Positions 35,339 to 44,400 of a DNA stretch of 64,000 nucleotides are shown one piece after another. The number at the start of each line of letters is the position of its first letter. Within the stretch, counting starts at the first letter, position 1. Source of the stretch: Cognatishimia coralii. GTDB lineage: Bacteria; Pseudomonadota; Alphaproteobacteria; Rhodobacterales; Rhodobacteraceae. The notes below the pieces were generated by a model that saw only the letters and a program-made list of their open reading frames with translations, ran no database searches and was not told where the DNA came from. A program made the translations under genes and the position numbers. Location: the NCBI RefSeq assembly GCF_037478305.1, contig NZ_JBBGAZ010000001.1, forward strand, positions 1,060,486 through 1,124,485, written 5' to 3'.

Positions 35339-36039
35339 GAGCCCCCCCTATTCGCAGCCCGACGCGCGAGCAGTTCCGAGGCGACAAGAGCGATCACCGC
35401 AATTGCGGTCGAGACGATGACCAGCCGAAAGGCTTGGGGCTCCTCTCCGGGGATTTGAAGCATTGCGTAGATGGCCGAAGGCAGGGTCTGGGTCTGGCCC
35501 GGGATGTTTGAGACAAAGGTGATGGTGGCCCCGAATTCTCCGATGGCTTTGGCGAAGGCCAGCACTGCGCCTGCGATGACACCCGGCAACATCAAAGGCA
35601 GAGTCACGGTCACATAGATACGCCAGCGGCTTGCACCAAGCGTGGCGGCGGCTTCTTCGAGTTTTGGGTCAACGTTTTCCAAAGCCAGCCGGATCGCGCG
35701 CACCATCAAGGGAAAGCCCATGATCGCCGCCGCTAGCGCCGCGCCGGTCCAGCGGAACGCGAGCAAGAGACCGAAGGTGTCTTCCAGGAACTGCCCGACA
35801 GGCGCGCGTCGCCCGAAGGTCACCAACAAAAGATAGCCGGTGACGACAGGCGGCAAGACCAACGGCAAATGCACCGCTATATTCAAAAGCTCTCGTCCCC
35901 AAAAGCGTTTGCGCACCAAAAGATGCGCCACCCAAAGCGCCAATGGCAGGCTGAGAGCCGTCGCCCAGAGGCTGACCCAAATCGACAGTCGCATGGCCGC
36001 AAAGCCTTCGGGGCCGAGATAGTCCGCAAGCCAGGTCAT
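35335..36039 (-). CDS. modB: Molybdate ABC transporter permease ModB
   Basis: A 234-residue inner-membrane permease with five to six helices. The ABC coupling loop EEAAATLGASRWRIYVTVTLP (EAA motif) is evident, as is LAFAKAIGEFGATITF, the ModB/CysTW-type ending. It forms the channel with ModC and receives molybdate from ModA. Its start overlaps the modA stop by four bases and its stop overlaps the modC start in the same way. Confidence 0.96.
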   Translation of the reverse strand: MTWLADYLGPEGFAAMRLSIWVSLWATALSLPLALWVAHLLVRKRFWGRELLNIAVHLPLVLPPVVTGYLLLVTFGRRAPVGQFLEDTFGLLLAFRWTGAALAAAIMGFPLMVRAIRLALENVDPKLEEAAATLGASRWRIYVTVTLPLMLPGVIAGAVLAFAKAIGEFGATITFVSNIPGQTQTLPSAIYAMLQIPGEEPQAFRLVIVSTAIAVIALVASELLARRAANRGGS

Positions 36040-36755
36040 GGTGCGATGTCCTGAAACCCATGCGCTCGAAAGATGTCGCGGGCGGCGGGGCTTTGCAGAA
36101 GGTCAAGGTAGGTGTTTGCGGCTTCGCCCTTAGTCAATTGGGCGACGCGGTAGATGATTGGGCTATGGTCCTCTTTGTCAAAGCGATGCACCACGTGGAC
36201 CGCCGGATCGGCAAGCGCGTCTGTTGCGTAGGTCACGGCAAATGGCGCTTCGCCCAGCGCCACAAGGCGGAGGGCGGCGCGGACATTGTCGGTCTGAATG
36301 ATGCGGTCCTGAAGCTCGTCCCAAAGACGTAGGCTGCTCAGGGCTTCTTTGGCGTAGATGCCGGCGGGGACCGCCCGTGTGTGACCCACCGCAAGAAACC
36401 CTTCGCCAAGAGTTTCGGGCAACGTCGCGATGTCAAAGTCTGGGTCAGCTTCAGATGCAATCACCACGAGCTCATTGCGTAGGATATCCTGTGCGGTGAA
36501 GGTCTCTGTTACGGCTTGGTCGTCCAGCCACGTCGCCCAAAGTTGGTTGGCCGAGAAGAACACATCCGCAGGTGCTCCCTGTACAATTTGGCGCGCAAGT
36601 GCTGCGCTGCTGGCATAAGAGGTCGTCACTTTGATCGGTGCGCTTGCGTGAATTTCATCCAAGACACCCCGCAGGCTCGCTGCCGCAAAGACCGTGATCT
36701 CGGCCAGCGCCACTGTCGGTACAAGGAAGAATATACAGGATAGAAAGCGCAGCAT
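36036..36755 (-). CDS. modA: Molybdate-binding periplasmic protein ModA
   Basis: A 239-residue solute-binding protein. Residues 1-18 are a Sec signal peptide (LSCIFFLVPTVALA), followed by ITVFAAASLRGVLDEI, the ModA start whose Ser residues contact the oxyanion; YASSAALARQIVQGAPADVFFSA and FAVTYATDAL also match. It captures molybdate in the periplasm for ModBC. The ATG at 36755 is chosen since it gives a normal signal peptide; a TTG 21 bases earlier is possible, and neither has a clear ribosome binding site. Confidence 0.94.
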   Translation of the reverse strand: MLRFLSCIFFLVPTVALAEITVFAAASLRGVLDEIHASAPIKVTTSYASSAALARQIVQGAPADVFFSANQLWATWLDDQAVTETFTAQDILRNELVVIASEADPDFDIATLPETLGEGFLAVGHTRAVPAGIYAKEALSSLRLWDELQDRIIQTDNVRAALRLVALGEAPFAVTYATDALADPAVHVVHRFDKEDHSPIIYRVAQLTKGEAANTYLDLLQSPAARDIFRAHGFQDIAP

Positions 36756-36830
36756 TGTGGTGTCCGAAGTTCGCAAGGACTATGGGCGAGCTCTGCGCCA
36801 GTGGCAAGCGTTCAGTGGGCCAGCCCCCGT

Positions 36831-36844
36831 CGCCCTGAAGGGCG
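36831..36844. terminator. Short GC hairpin beside REP-like element
   Basis: Arms CGCCCT and AGGGCG flank GA, in the gap between modA and the end of cobQ. It adjoins a REP-like copy as at 15172 and 30384 and may end the cobQ transcript. Confidence 0.35.
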
Positions 36845-36846
36845 CC

Positions 36847-36875
36847 TCCCCCGGAGTATTTTGGGCAAGATGAAA
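36847..36875 (+). repeat. Interspersed REP-like element
   Basis: CCCCCGGAGTATTTTGGGCA followed by AGATGAAA on the plus strand matches the core of the copies at 15079 and 30356. It touches the stop codon of cobQ. Confidence 0.65.
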
Positions 36876-38324
36876 CTAGCGCGCGGCGGCGAAAATGCCC
36901 TCAACGTCCAGATGCTCCTCGATGTGGTCCGCGAGAGAGTCCAGAGTGGTTTCTACGGTTTGGTCGTAGCTGGCGTCAGTGGCCTTGGCGCCAAGGCTTG
37001 CAAGAAACGCGGCGCGGAACGCATCGTCGCGGAACATGCCGTGCAGGTAACTGCCTTGGATTTTGCCGCTTTCGCTGGCTGCGCCTTCTGGACGGTTGTT
37101 TACCGATGCAAAGGCGCGGGCACGATCGGGGCCGTCGGTGCGCCCGATGTGGATTTCGTAGCCCGTGAAATCGATGCCGGAGCTTGCGTGTTTGGCGTTC
37201 ACTTCGGTCAGGCTTTTATTTGGAGTCATCAGGGTTTCCACATTGAGGAACCCGAGGCCTTTGGTGTCGCCAGCAGGGCCTTCGATACCGTCAGGGTCTG
37301 AGATCTTGGCGCCAAGCATCTGATATCCGCCGCAAATCCCGAGGACATGACCGCCACGCCGCAGATGCGCTTGCAGGTCGATGTCCCAGCCTTGGGCGCG
37401 CAGGAAGGCGAGATCTCCGATGGTGGATTTGCTGCCGGGGATGATGACGAGCGTGGCATCTGCCGGGATCGGCTGGCCTGCGCGCAGCATGGTGAGGCGG
37501 ACATCCGGTTCTTGGGCCAAAGGGTCCAGATCATCGAAATTGGCGATACGAGAGAGGCCGAGGCAGACGATATGGATGTCGCCTGTAGTTTCGGATCCTT
37601 TGAGGTCGAGCGCGTCTTCGGCAGGGAGTTTCCATGCGTCAGAGAAATAGGGAAGCACGCCGAAACCGGGCCATTTGGTCGTATCTTGGATCAGTTGGTA
37701 GCCATCATCAAACAGGCTGGGATCGCCACGGAACTTGTTGATCATGAAGCCTTTGACGAGGCTTGCGTCCTCAGGAGAAATCACGGCCTGTGTACCGACG
37801 ATCTGTGCAATGACGCCGCCGCGATCGATGTCTCCAGCGAGGATCACGGGCGTATTTGACGCCTGCGCGAAGCCCATATTGGCGATGTCCCCTGCGCGCA
37901 GATTGACTTCGGCCGGACTGCCTGCGCCTTCGACGATGACGAGATCGTGCTGCGATTTCAAATGGTTGAAACTTTCAAGCACCGAAGTCATCAGCTGCGG
38001 TTTTAGCTTGGCATAATCGCGCGCTTTGGCCGTGGTCAGCCGCTTGCCCTGCACCACCACCTGAGCGCCAACGTCGGTTTCGGGCTTTAGCAGGACCGGG
38101 TTCATATGCACAGTCGTGGGCAATTTGCACGCCAAGGCTTGCAAAGCCTGCGCGCGGCCGATCTCGCCGCCATCTGACGTGACGGCGGCATTGTTGGACA
38201 TGTTCTGCGGCTTGAACGGCGCGACAGACAACCCACGTCGCAAAGCCGCACGGCAGAGACCTGCCACCAGCATCGACTTTCCGACATTGCTGCCGGTGCC
38301 CTGAATCATGATGGCTTTGCTCAT
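36876..38324 (-). CDS. cobQ: Cobyric acid synthase
   Basis: A 482-residue glutamine-dependent amidotransferase that adds four amides to adenosylcobyrinate a,c-diamide, giving adenosylcobyric acid. N-terminal synthetase domain: IQGTGSNVGKSMLVAGLCRA and VIVEGAGSPAEVNLRAGDIANMG. C-terminal triad glutaminase: LGICGGYQMLG with the nucleophile Cys, and a His near SYLHGMF. It is the last gene of the minus-strand cob unit; the two Lin0512 genes and cobO precede it. Confidence 0.96.
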   Translation of the reverse strand: MSKAIMIQGTGSNVGKSMLVAGLCRAALRRGLSVAPFKPQNMSNNAAVTSDGGEIGRAQALQALACKLPTTVHMNPVLLKPETDVGAQVVVQGKRLTTAKARDYAKLKPQLMTSVLESFNHLKSQHDLVIVEGAGSPAEVNLRAGDIANMGFAQASNTPVILAGDIDRGGVIAQIVGTQAVISPEDASLVKGFMINKFRGDPSLFDDGYQLIQDTTKWPGFGVLPYFSDAWKLPAEDALDLKGSETTGDIHIVCLGLSRIANFDDLDPLAQEPDVRLTMLRAGQPIPADATLVIIPGSKSTIGDLAFLRAQGWDIDLQAHLRRGGHVLGICGGYQMLGAKISDPDGIEGPAGDTKGLGFLNVETLMTPNKSLTEVNAKHASSGIDFTGYEIHIGRTDGPDRARAFASVNNRPEGAASESGKIQGSYLHGMFRDDAFRAAFLASLGAKATDASYDQTVETTLDSLADHIEEHLDVEGIFAAAR

Positions 38325-38327
38325 GGG

Positions 38328-38672
38328 CTACCCTTGTTTTGGCAGAAAGGCCTCGACCGCAGCCGTCGCGATCACATTCACGGTTCCGTTGTCTGGGTTG
38401 GTCACATCCATACCGCCAAAGACGGCTTTGACCGTCGCCTTACCGCGTGGCAGCACCTCGGCCAGGGCCGCGCAATCCACCTGTTCGGGTTTTTGCACAC
38501 CGATCGTCACGGAAACGCGCATCTCTTCGCTGGGGATGCCAAGCGTACCAAACATCGGAATGCAGGAATGACGGATCGCGTCTTCAATCGCGCGTTCTGC
38601 TGCCTTGGTATAGTCCTGACGGAAGAGGTTATTGCCCATGCCCATTTCCAGGATAAACCGTTGATCGCTCAT
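38328..38672 (-). CDS. Lin0512-family protein, paralogue B
   Basis: A 114-residue cytosolic protein of the Lin0512 family (TIGR02058), with no assigned activity. It shares the pattern E-GMG-L-RQDYT-AA-RA-DA and a GG-DV-P-G-VIA ending with the neighbour at 38669. It ends three bases before cobQ and its ATG (38672) overlaps the stop of the sister gene (ATGA). Differences from the sister include Cys34 (HSCIPMF) and Cys72 (QVDCAAL). Position in the operon argues for a role in corrin handling or cobalt supply, but this is inference. Confidence 0.82.
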   Translation of the reverse strand: MSDQRFILEMGMGNNLFRQDYTKAAERAIEDAIRHSCIPMFGTLGIPSEEMRVSVTIGVQKPEQVDCAALAEVLPRGKATVKAVFGGMDVTNPDNGTVNVIATAAVEAFLPKQG

Positions 38673-39016
38673 GGTTTTACCTCCACATCCATCGCCACCG
38701 AGATCGCGACATTGGCGATGACGGTGGGGTTGCCTTCGGGGCGCGGCACGTCGAGGCCGCCTTTGACGGGGGTCACTGTGACTTGGCCGTAGGGGAAGAT
38801 CGCTGCGATTTTGGCTTTGTCGATCTGGTCGGGTTGAGCCACTGCGACCTCCACAGTGATCTGCATCTCGGATTTGTCTTTGCCGAAAAGCTCCGCGAGG
38901 TTGATCGAATTGTGCCACAGCGCATCTTTGACGGCGCGGGTTGCGGCCTCGGTATAGTCCTGACGGCGCAGGGAACTACCCATGCCGAATTCGGTGAGGA
39001 GACGTTTGAGGGGCAT
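38669..39016 (-). CDS. Lin0512-family protein, paralogue A
   Basis: A 115-residue paralogue of the next gene, about one third identical by eye, sharing FGMGSSLRRQDYTEAATRAVKDAL and the GGLDVPRPEGNPTVIANVA ending. It has no cysteine. Small size, two strand-rich blocks and tandem duplication suggest that A and B assemble as a hetero-oligomer. Its ATG overlaps the cobO stop by one base (TAATG) and its stop overlaps the start of paralogue B, so equal translation of both is likely. No enzymatic function is known. Confidence 0.82.
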   Translation of the reverse strand: MPLKRLLTEFGMGSSLRRQDYTEAATRAVKDALWHNSINLAELFGKDKSEMQITVEVAVAQPDQIDKAKIAAIFPYGQVTVTPVKGGLDVPRPEGNPTVIANVAISVAMDVEVKP

Positions 39017-39633
39017 TAAAACTCAACCCCCTTCTGCGCCTTTATCCCGTCACGGAAGGGATGCTTCACCAGCGTCATTTCCGTCACCAAATCCGCCGCC
39101 TCAATCAGCTCTGGCTTCGCGTTCCGCCCTGTCAGGCACACATGCGTCATCATCGGTTTCTCTTCCAAAAGAAACTCAACGACCTCATCAATATTCAGAT
39201 AATCATTGCGCAGCGCGATATTGATCTCATCCAGCAACACAAACCGATTGCTCTCATCCCGAATGAGCTGCTTCGCCAGCTCCCAGCCCGCTTCGGCCTT
39301 GGCGATATCGCGGTCGCGGTCCTGGGTCTCCCAGGTGAACCCTTCGCCCGAGACATAGAACTTACATTCATCCTTGAAATGCGTCTCAAGAAAGTCGCGT
39401 TCCCCCGTCGCCCAAGCGCCTTTGATGAACTGCACAACCGCCGTTGGCATGCCATGAGAGATACAGCGCATGATCATGCCGAATCCGCTGGAAGACTTGC
39501 CTTTGCCGGGCCCCGTATGCACCATGATCAGACCTTTTTCTTCGGTCTTATTCTCCATCAAACGGTCCCGCGCGGCCTTGATTTTCTTCATTTTCTCGGT
39601 GTGACGCGCAGAGATGTCGGCATCTGTACTCAT
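39016..39633 (-). CDS. cobO: Cob(I)yrinic acid a,c-diamide adenosyltransferase
   Basis: A 205-residue CobA/CobO-type ATP:corrinoid adenosyltransferase that attaches the 5'-deoxyadenosyl group to reduced cobalt. The P-loop is VHTGPGKGKSSSGFGM; also present are WETQDRDRDIAKAEAGW, FVLLDEINIALR and HVCLTGRNAKPELIEAADLVTEM. It is the first gene of the minus-strand cob unit, divergent from the riboswitch-controlled operon, with only about 50 bases between its ATG and the riboswitch. Confidence 0.96.
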   Translation of the reverse strand: MSTDADISARHTEKMKKIKAARDRLMENKTEEKGLIMVHTGPGKGKSSSGFGMIMRCISHGMPTAVVQFIKGAWATGERDFLETHFKDECKFYVSGEGFTWETQDRDRDIAKAEAGWELAKQLIRDESNRFVLLDEINIALRNDYLNIDEVVEFLLEEKPMMTHVCLTGRNAKPELIEAADLVTEMTLVKHPFRDGIKAQKGVEF

Positions 39634-39650
39634 GGGGTCGTCCTCTTAAC

Positions 39651-39679
39651 TTGACTCAGGGGGCGGATAGGCGCATTCC
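39651..39679 (+). promoter_or_regulatory. Candidate promoter of the cob operon
   Basis: TTGACT at 39651 is a good -35 box; CATTCC at 39674, 17 bases on, is a poor -10. The position just before the riboswitch is right for its promoter. Confidence is limited by the weak -10. Confidence 0.3.
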
Positions 39680-39684
39680 CGTCC

Positions 39685-39867
39685 TGTTGGTTCCTGTACT
39701 TAGTGCAGGTGAAAAGGGAATGCGACATGGATTGCGACGCAATCCAAACCGCAGCCGCCCCCGCGACCGTGAGCGGAGAGGGTTTGGCAAGCCACTGGCG
39801 CAAGCTGGGAAGGGCCAAATCCGCCAAGGGAAACCTTGGGATCCGTAAGCCGGGAGACCTGCCAACA
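39685..39867 (+). promoter_or_regulatory. Cobalamin riboswitch
   Basis: An RNA leader that binds adenosylcobalamin and switches off the downstream cob operon. Seen in order: the closing stem TGTTGG with CCAACA, GTGCAGGTGAAAAGGGAATG, GCCGCCCCCGCGACCGTGAG, the B12-box region GCCACTGGCGCAAGCTGGGA and AAGCCGGGAGACCTGCC. Together these are the conserved cobalamin riboswitch core. The following hairpin (39880-39899) and the ribosome binding site before the DUF1636 gene form the likely output. Confidence 0.93.
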
Positions 39868-39879
39868 CCTGTGACTTTA

Positions 39880-39899
39880 ACCGGACGGGGTGTTCCGGT
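39880..39899 (+). promoter_or_regulatory. Expression-platform hairpin of the cobalamin riboswitch
   Basis: Arms ACCGGA and TCCGGT flank CGGGGTGT directly after the aptamer. No U-tract follows, so control may be by altered folding around the ribosome binding site (AAGGAGAG at 39950-39957) and not by simple termination. Confidence 0.45.
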
Positions 39900-39962
39900 G
39901 TCGGGAGCTAGCCTAAGTTGCCCGCCCTACTCGCCCTTGTCCCTCCTGAAAGGAGAGACATG

Positions 39963-40340
39963 ATGACTATGGAACCAGTCGAGGTTCTAGTGTGTTCGAC
40001 CTGCCGCGCGGGCATGCCGACGGATATGGAAGGCCCGCGTCCGGGCGCACAACTGGCTGAGGCTTTGCTGGCCAAAGACTGGCCCGCCCATGTGACCGTG
40101 AAAACCACTGAATGCCTGAGTAATTGTGACAGCGGCTGTTCCATCGCCGTGCGCGGTGGTGCAGATCGTTGGACCTATGTCTACGGCAACTTCACCGGCG
40201 CCGAGGATGCGGCTCTCGCCCATGAGGGACTTGTGAAATACGCAGGCACCGAGGACGGTCTCGTGCCCTGGCGCGAACGCCCCGTTCACTTTCGTAAAAA
40301 CTGTATCGCGCGGATCCCACCGCTGCGCCTGCCGGAGTAA
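39963..40340 (+). CDS. DUF1636 cysteine-rich protein of the cob operon
   Basis: A 125-residue cytosolic protein of family DUF1636. It has paired cysteines CSTC near the N-terminus and TECLSNCDSGCS at the centre, the spacing of thioredoxin-like [2Fe-2S] ferredoxins, plus a later Cys (KNCIARIPPLRLP). It is the first gene after the riboswitch and is followed six bases on by cobW. A role as electron donor for cobalt reduction or in cobalt handling is inferred from position. AAGGAGAG serves the ATG at 39963; the ATG at 39960 is equally possible. Confidence 0.87.
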   Translation: MTMEPVEVLVCSTCRAGMPTDMEGPRPGAQLAEALLAKDWPAHVTVKTTECLSNCDSGCSIAVRGGADRWTYVYGNFTGAEDAALAHEGLVKYAGTEDGLVPWRERPVHFRKNCIARIPPLRLPE

Positions 40341-40345
40341 GGCTT

Positions 40346-41434
40346 ATGAGCACGCTTGAGAAACTTCCTGTTACTGTGATCACCGGCTTTCTGGGCTCTG
40401 GCAAGACAACGCTGGTCAGCAAGCTGATGCAGAACCCGCAGGGCAAACGTCTGGCGGTTGTTGTGAATGAGTTTGGTGATGTGGGCGTTGATGGCGACAT
40501 CCTGAAATCCTGCGCGATCCCTGATTGCCCAGCCGAAAACATTATGGAGCTGGCGAACGGCTGTATCTGCTGCACCGTGGCCGATGACTTCATCCCTACA
40601 ATTGAAGCACTGATGGCGCTGGAACCCCGCCCCGATCACATCCTGATCGAGACTTCGGGTCTGGCGCTGCCGAAACCTTTGCTGAAGGCCTTTGACTGGC
40701 CTGATATTCGCAGCAAGATCACTGTGGACGGCGTGATTGCTCTGGCCGACGCCGAGGCCGTTGCGGATGGTCGTTTTGCTTCGAATGTTGCCGCAGTGGA
40801 TGCTCAGCGCGAGGCGGATGAGGGCTTGGATCACGAAACTCCTCTGGCAGAGGTCTTTGGCGATCAGATTTCCTGTGCGGACATCATTCTGCTGACCAAG
40901 CCTGATTTGGCCGGCGAAGACGGCGTTGCCAAGGCAAAGGCCTTGATCGAAGAAAACTCTCCGCGTCCACTGCCAGTTGTCGAAGTGGCCGAAGGCATGG
41001 TCGATCCCCGCGTTATCCTTGGCCTGAACGCCGCCGCCGAGGACGATCTGGACAGCCGTCCAAGCCATCACGAAGATCATCACCATCATCATGACCACGA
41101 CGACGATCATGACCATGACCACCACCACCATCACGACCACAGTCATGATGATTTTGACAGCATCGTTGTCGACATCCCCGAACAGATCGACGCGGCCAGT
41201 TTTGCGGCCAAGGTCGAGGCCATGGCGAAAGAGCAAAACATCCTACGCGTCAAAGGCTATGCGGCCGTCGAGGGCAAACCCATGCGCCTTCTGGTGCAAG
41301 CGGTCGGCGCGCGGGTACGTCACCAGTTTGACCGCCCTTGGAAGCCAGACGAGGCGCGCCAAGGCAAAATGGTCGTCATCGCGGAACATGACAACGTGAA
41401 CCGCGCAGCCATCGAGGCGGCTTTCGCCAGCTAA
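40346..41434 (+). CDS. cobW: CobW, GTP-dependent cobalt chaperone
   Basis: A 362-residue COG0523/G3E GTPase: Walker A VITGFLGSGKTTLVSKLM, the metal motif GCICC, and a C-terminal CobW_C domain (residues 275-360). Residues 240-271 are an extreme His/Asp stretch with about 17 histidines that could buffer cobalt. CobW delivers Co(II) for corrin synthesis, here presumably to CobN, whose gene begins two bases after the cobW stop. The expression should fall when cobalamin is plentiful, through the riboswitch. Confidence 0.95.
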   Translation: MSTLEKLPVTVITGFLGSGKTTLVSKLMQNPQGKRLAVVVNEFGDVGVDGDILKSCAIPDCPAENIMELANGCICCTVADDFIPTIEALMALEPRPDHILIETSGLALPKPLLKAFDWPDIRSKITVDGVIALADAEAVADGRFASNVAAVDAQREADEGLDHETPLAEVFGDQISCADIILLTKPDLAGEDGVAKAKALIEENSPRPLPVVEVAEGMVDPRVILGLNAAAEDDLDSRPSHHEDHHHHHDHDDDHDHDHHHHHDHSHDDFDSIVVDIPEQIDAASFAAKVEAMAKEQNILRVKGYAAVEGKPMRLLVQAVGARVRHQFDRPWKPDEARQGKMVVIAEHDNVNRAAIEAAFAS

Positions 41435-41436
41435 CC

Positions 41437-44400
41437 ATGCACGTCGTCTTTCGCGAAAGCCACGGGCTCGAGGAAACGGAAACGCCCTTTGACGTCGGAC
41501 AGACTCCGGCGGATCTGGTGGTATTGTCCTATTCCGACAGCGACCTCGGCGCGTTCGCGGCGGGCTGGCATCGAGGCAAGGATGATCTGCCGTCTCTGAG
41601 GCTCGCGAATATCTCGGCGTTGAAACACCCGCTGTCCGTCGACACCTATGTCGAGAACACGCTTGAGGGCGCGAAGGCCGTTTTGGTGCGTTTGATCGGC
41701 GGCATCCCCTATTGGTCCTACGGCATCCAGCAATTGCAAGATCTGGCAAGGCGCAAGGGAATTGCCCTGGCCGTGCTACCTGCGGATGGGCGGCCTGATA
41801 CACGGCTGGACGAGGTCTCGACCCTGCCCAAGTCGACACTGGAACGCCTTGCGCATCTTTGTGACACGGGCGGAGCCGTCGCGGCGCAGGCCGCTTTGGC
41901 GCAATTGGCGATTGCGGCGGGGATCTATGCGAAACCTGTGGTCGGATCCAAACAACTGCCAGACTTTGGCGGCTGGACACCCGAAACCGGGGTCTGTGAC
42001 GCCCAGCGCACGACAGACAAACCGCTCGTCGCGCTGACCTTTTATCGCAGCTATGTCAGCTCGGCCGATCTCGCCCCGATTGAAGCCATGTTCACTGCGC
42101 TCCGAGCACGTGGCTTCGAGGTTATGGGACTGTTCGCACCCACTCTCAAACAGCCAGAAGCGGCGGCTTGGATTGCGCAGACCTTGCAAGAGCTTGCGCC
42201 CGCTGCCGTCGTGAATGCCACGGCCTTTTCCGGCAAAGGCAGCGATGGCACCTCGCCTTTGGATGCCACAGACGCGCCGGTCTTTCAGATCGCTCTGGCG
42301 ACCTCGCGCAAGAAAGCCTGGGCTGAAAGTGAACGCGGCCTTGCACCAGCAGACCTTGCCATGCACGTGGTTTTGCCAGAGGTCGACGGGCGGCTTTTCG
42401 CAGGCGTGGCCTCGTTCAAAGAGCCGGGCAAGAAAGACCCAGACCTGCAGTATTCCCGCTTTGGCCACCGCGCCCATGCGGATCGGATCGAGGCCGTGGC
42501 CGACAAAGTCGCGGCATGGGTGAAGCTGTCTGAAACGCCAGTGCCCGAAAAACGAGCGGCGGTGGTTCTGTCGACCTACCCCGGAGCCGATTGGAATATG
42601 GCCCATGCTGTGGGTCTAGATGCTTTAGCGAGTGCTGAGGCCATCGTAGAGGATCTCGCGTCCGAGGGGTTTGAGACCCACGGCGGCGACGCGGGCTGGC
42701 TCGGCGCGGCGCTCGGCACTCAGTCCCTGCGTTTCTCGCTGGTGGAGTATACCGAAGCGCTAAGCGACCTACCTCAAGAGTTGGTCGAAGATTTGACAGA
42801 GGTTTGGGGGTCTCCTGAAACGGACGCTCTGGTCAAAAACGGCGTCTTTGAATTCGCAGCAATCCGGCGGGGCAATGTCATAATCGCCCTCCAACCAGAA
42901 CGCGGATCAGAAGACGTCCGCGAGGACGAATACCACGACCTTGCCCGCACCCCGCGCCATTCCTATGTGGCCTTTTACCTATGCCTGCGGAAAAGCTTTG
43001 GCGCAGATGCGCTCATCCACGTAGGCGCACACGGCACGCTGGAATGGCTCCCCGGCAAATCCGTCGCCCTGTCAAACACTTGCTGGCCCGAAGCACTAGC
43101 GGGCCATATGCCCGTCATCTATCCGTTCATCGTCAACGACCCCGGCGAAGCCGCCCAAGCCAAACGCCGCATCGGTGCCGTAACACTGGGCCATGTGCCT
43201 CCGCCCTTAAAAGAAAGCGCGGCCCCGCAGAGGTTCGCCCATCTGGAAAGCCTCTTGGACGAATTTTCCAACGCCGACGGCCTCGACCCGAAACGCAGAG
43301 ATCGCTTGCAGGACGGTATCCGCGACGAGGCAGAGGCTCTGGGGCTGGCTGCGCAATTGGGATTAGACGGGGCCACCTGCCTCGCCGAAGCCATAACCCG
43401 CATCGACACCTTCGTCTGTGACATCAAAGAAAGCCAATTCGGCGACGGGCTGCATGTCTTTGGTCGCGCGCCGGAAGGCCAAGAGGCCTTTGACGCGGCC
43501 CCTTCTGCAACATCGGAACGCGCAGCCTTAACGCGCGCGCTAAAAGGCAAACGGATCGAAGCCGGCCCCTCTGGCTCACCTTACCGAGGCCGCACCGACG
43601 TGCTGCCGACCGGTCGCAATCTCTTCACCACTGACCCTCGGTCTGTGCCCACCCGCTCCGCCTATGCACAGGGCGTCAAACTCGCCGAGGAACTGGTCCG
43701 CCGGCACCTCCAAGAAGAAGGCGACTATCCCAAGAACCTGATCGTAGATCTCTGGGGCTCGGCCACCATGCGCACGGCAGGCGAAGAATTCGCAATGGCG
43801 CTCCATCTCTTGGGCGCGAAGCCTGTGTGGGATGAAGGGTCTGAGCGGGTTTCTGGTGTCGAAATTCTTCCAATCGCCATGCTCGACCGCCCGCGCATCG
43901 ACGTGACTCTGCGCGTCTCGGGCCTGTTCCGCGATGTGTTTCCATCGCTCTCAGCGCTCTTTTCACAGGCCGTTCGCGCTTTGGCGACCCGCGAGGAATC
44001 CCGCGACTGGAACCCTTTTGCTGGCGACACCCCTGCTCCGCGCGTCTATGGCCCAGCGCCGGGCAGCTATGGGTTGGGCATTGGGCACCTGACTGACTAT
44101 GGCGCAGAGGGCCGCTTGCGTGCTGGCGAGGCTTGGTTGTCGGCCTCCTCCTGGGCCTTGGATCAGGACACACCGCACCAAGACCAAACGGGCATCCGCG
44201 ACCGTGTGGCCGCTGCCGACAGTTTCGTGCATGCTCAGGATCTGCCAGAAACCGATATCCTTTTGGCCGTCGATTACGCCAGCCACGAAGCAGGCTTCGC
44301 CGCCGCGCAATCTATCACGGGCGGAGACGCAAACCTCTATCACCTCGACAGCACCAATCCAGAGCGCCCCCGCGCTCGAGCTTTGGACGAAGAGGTCGCT

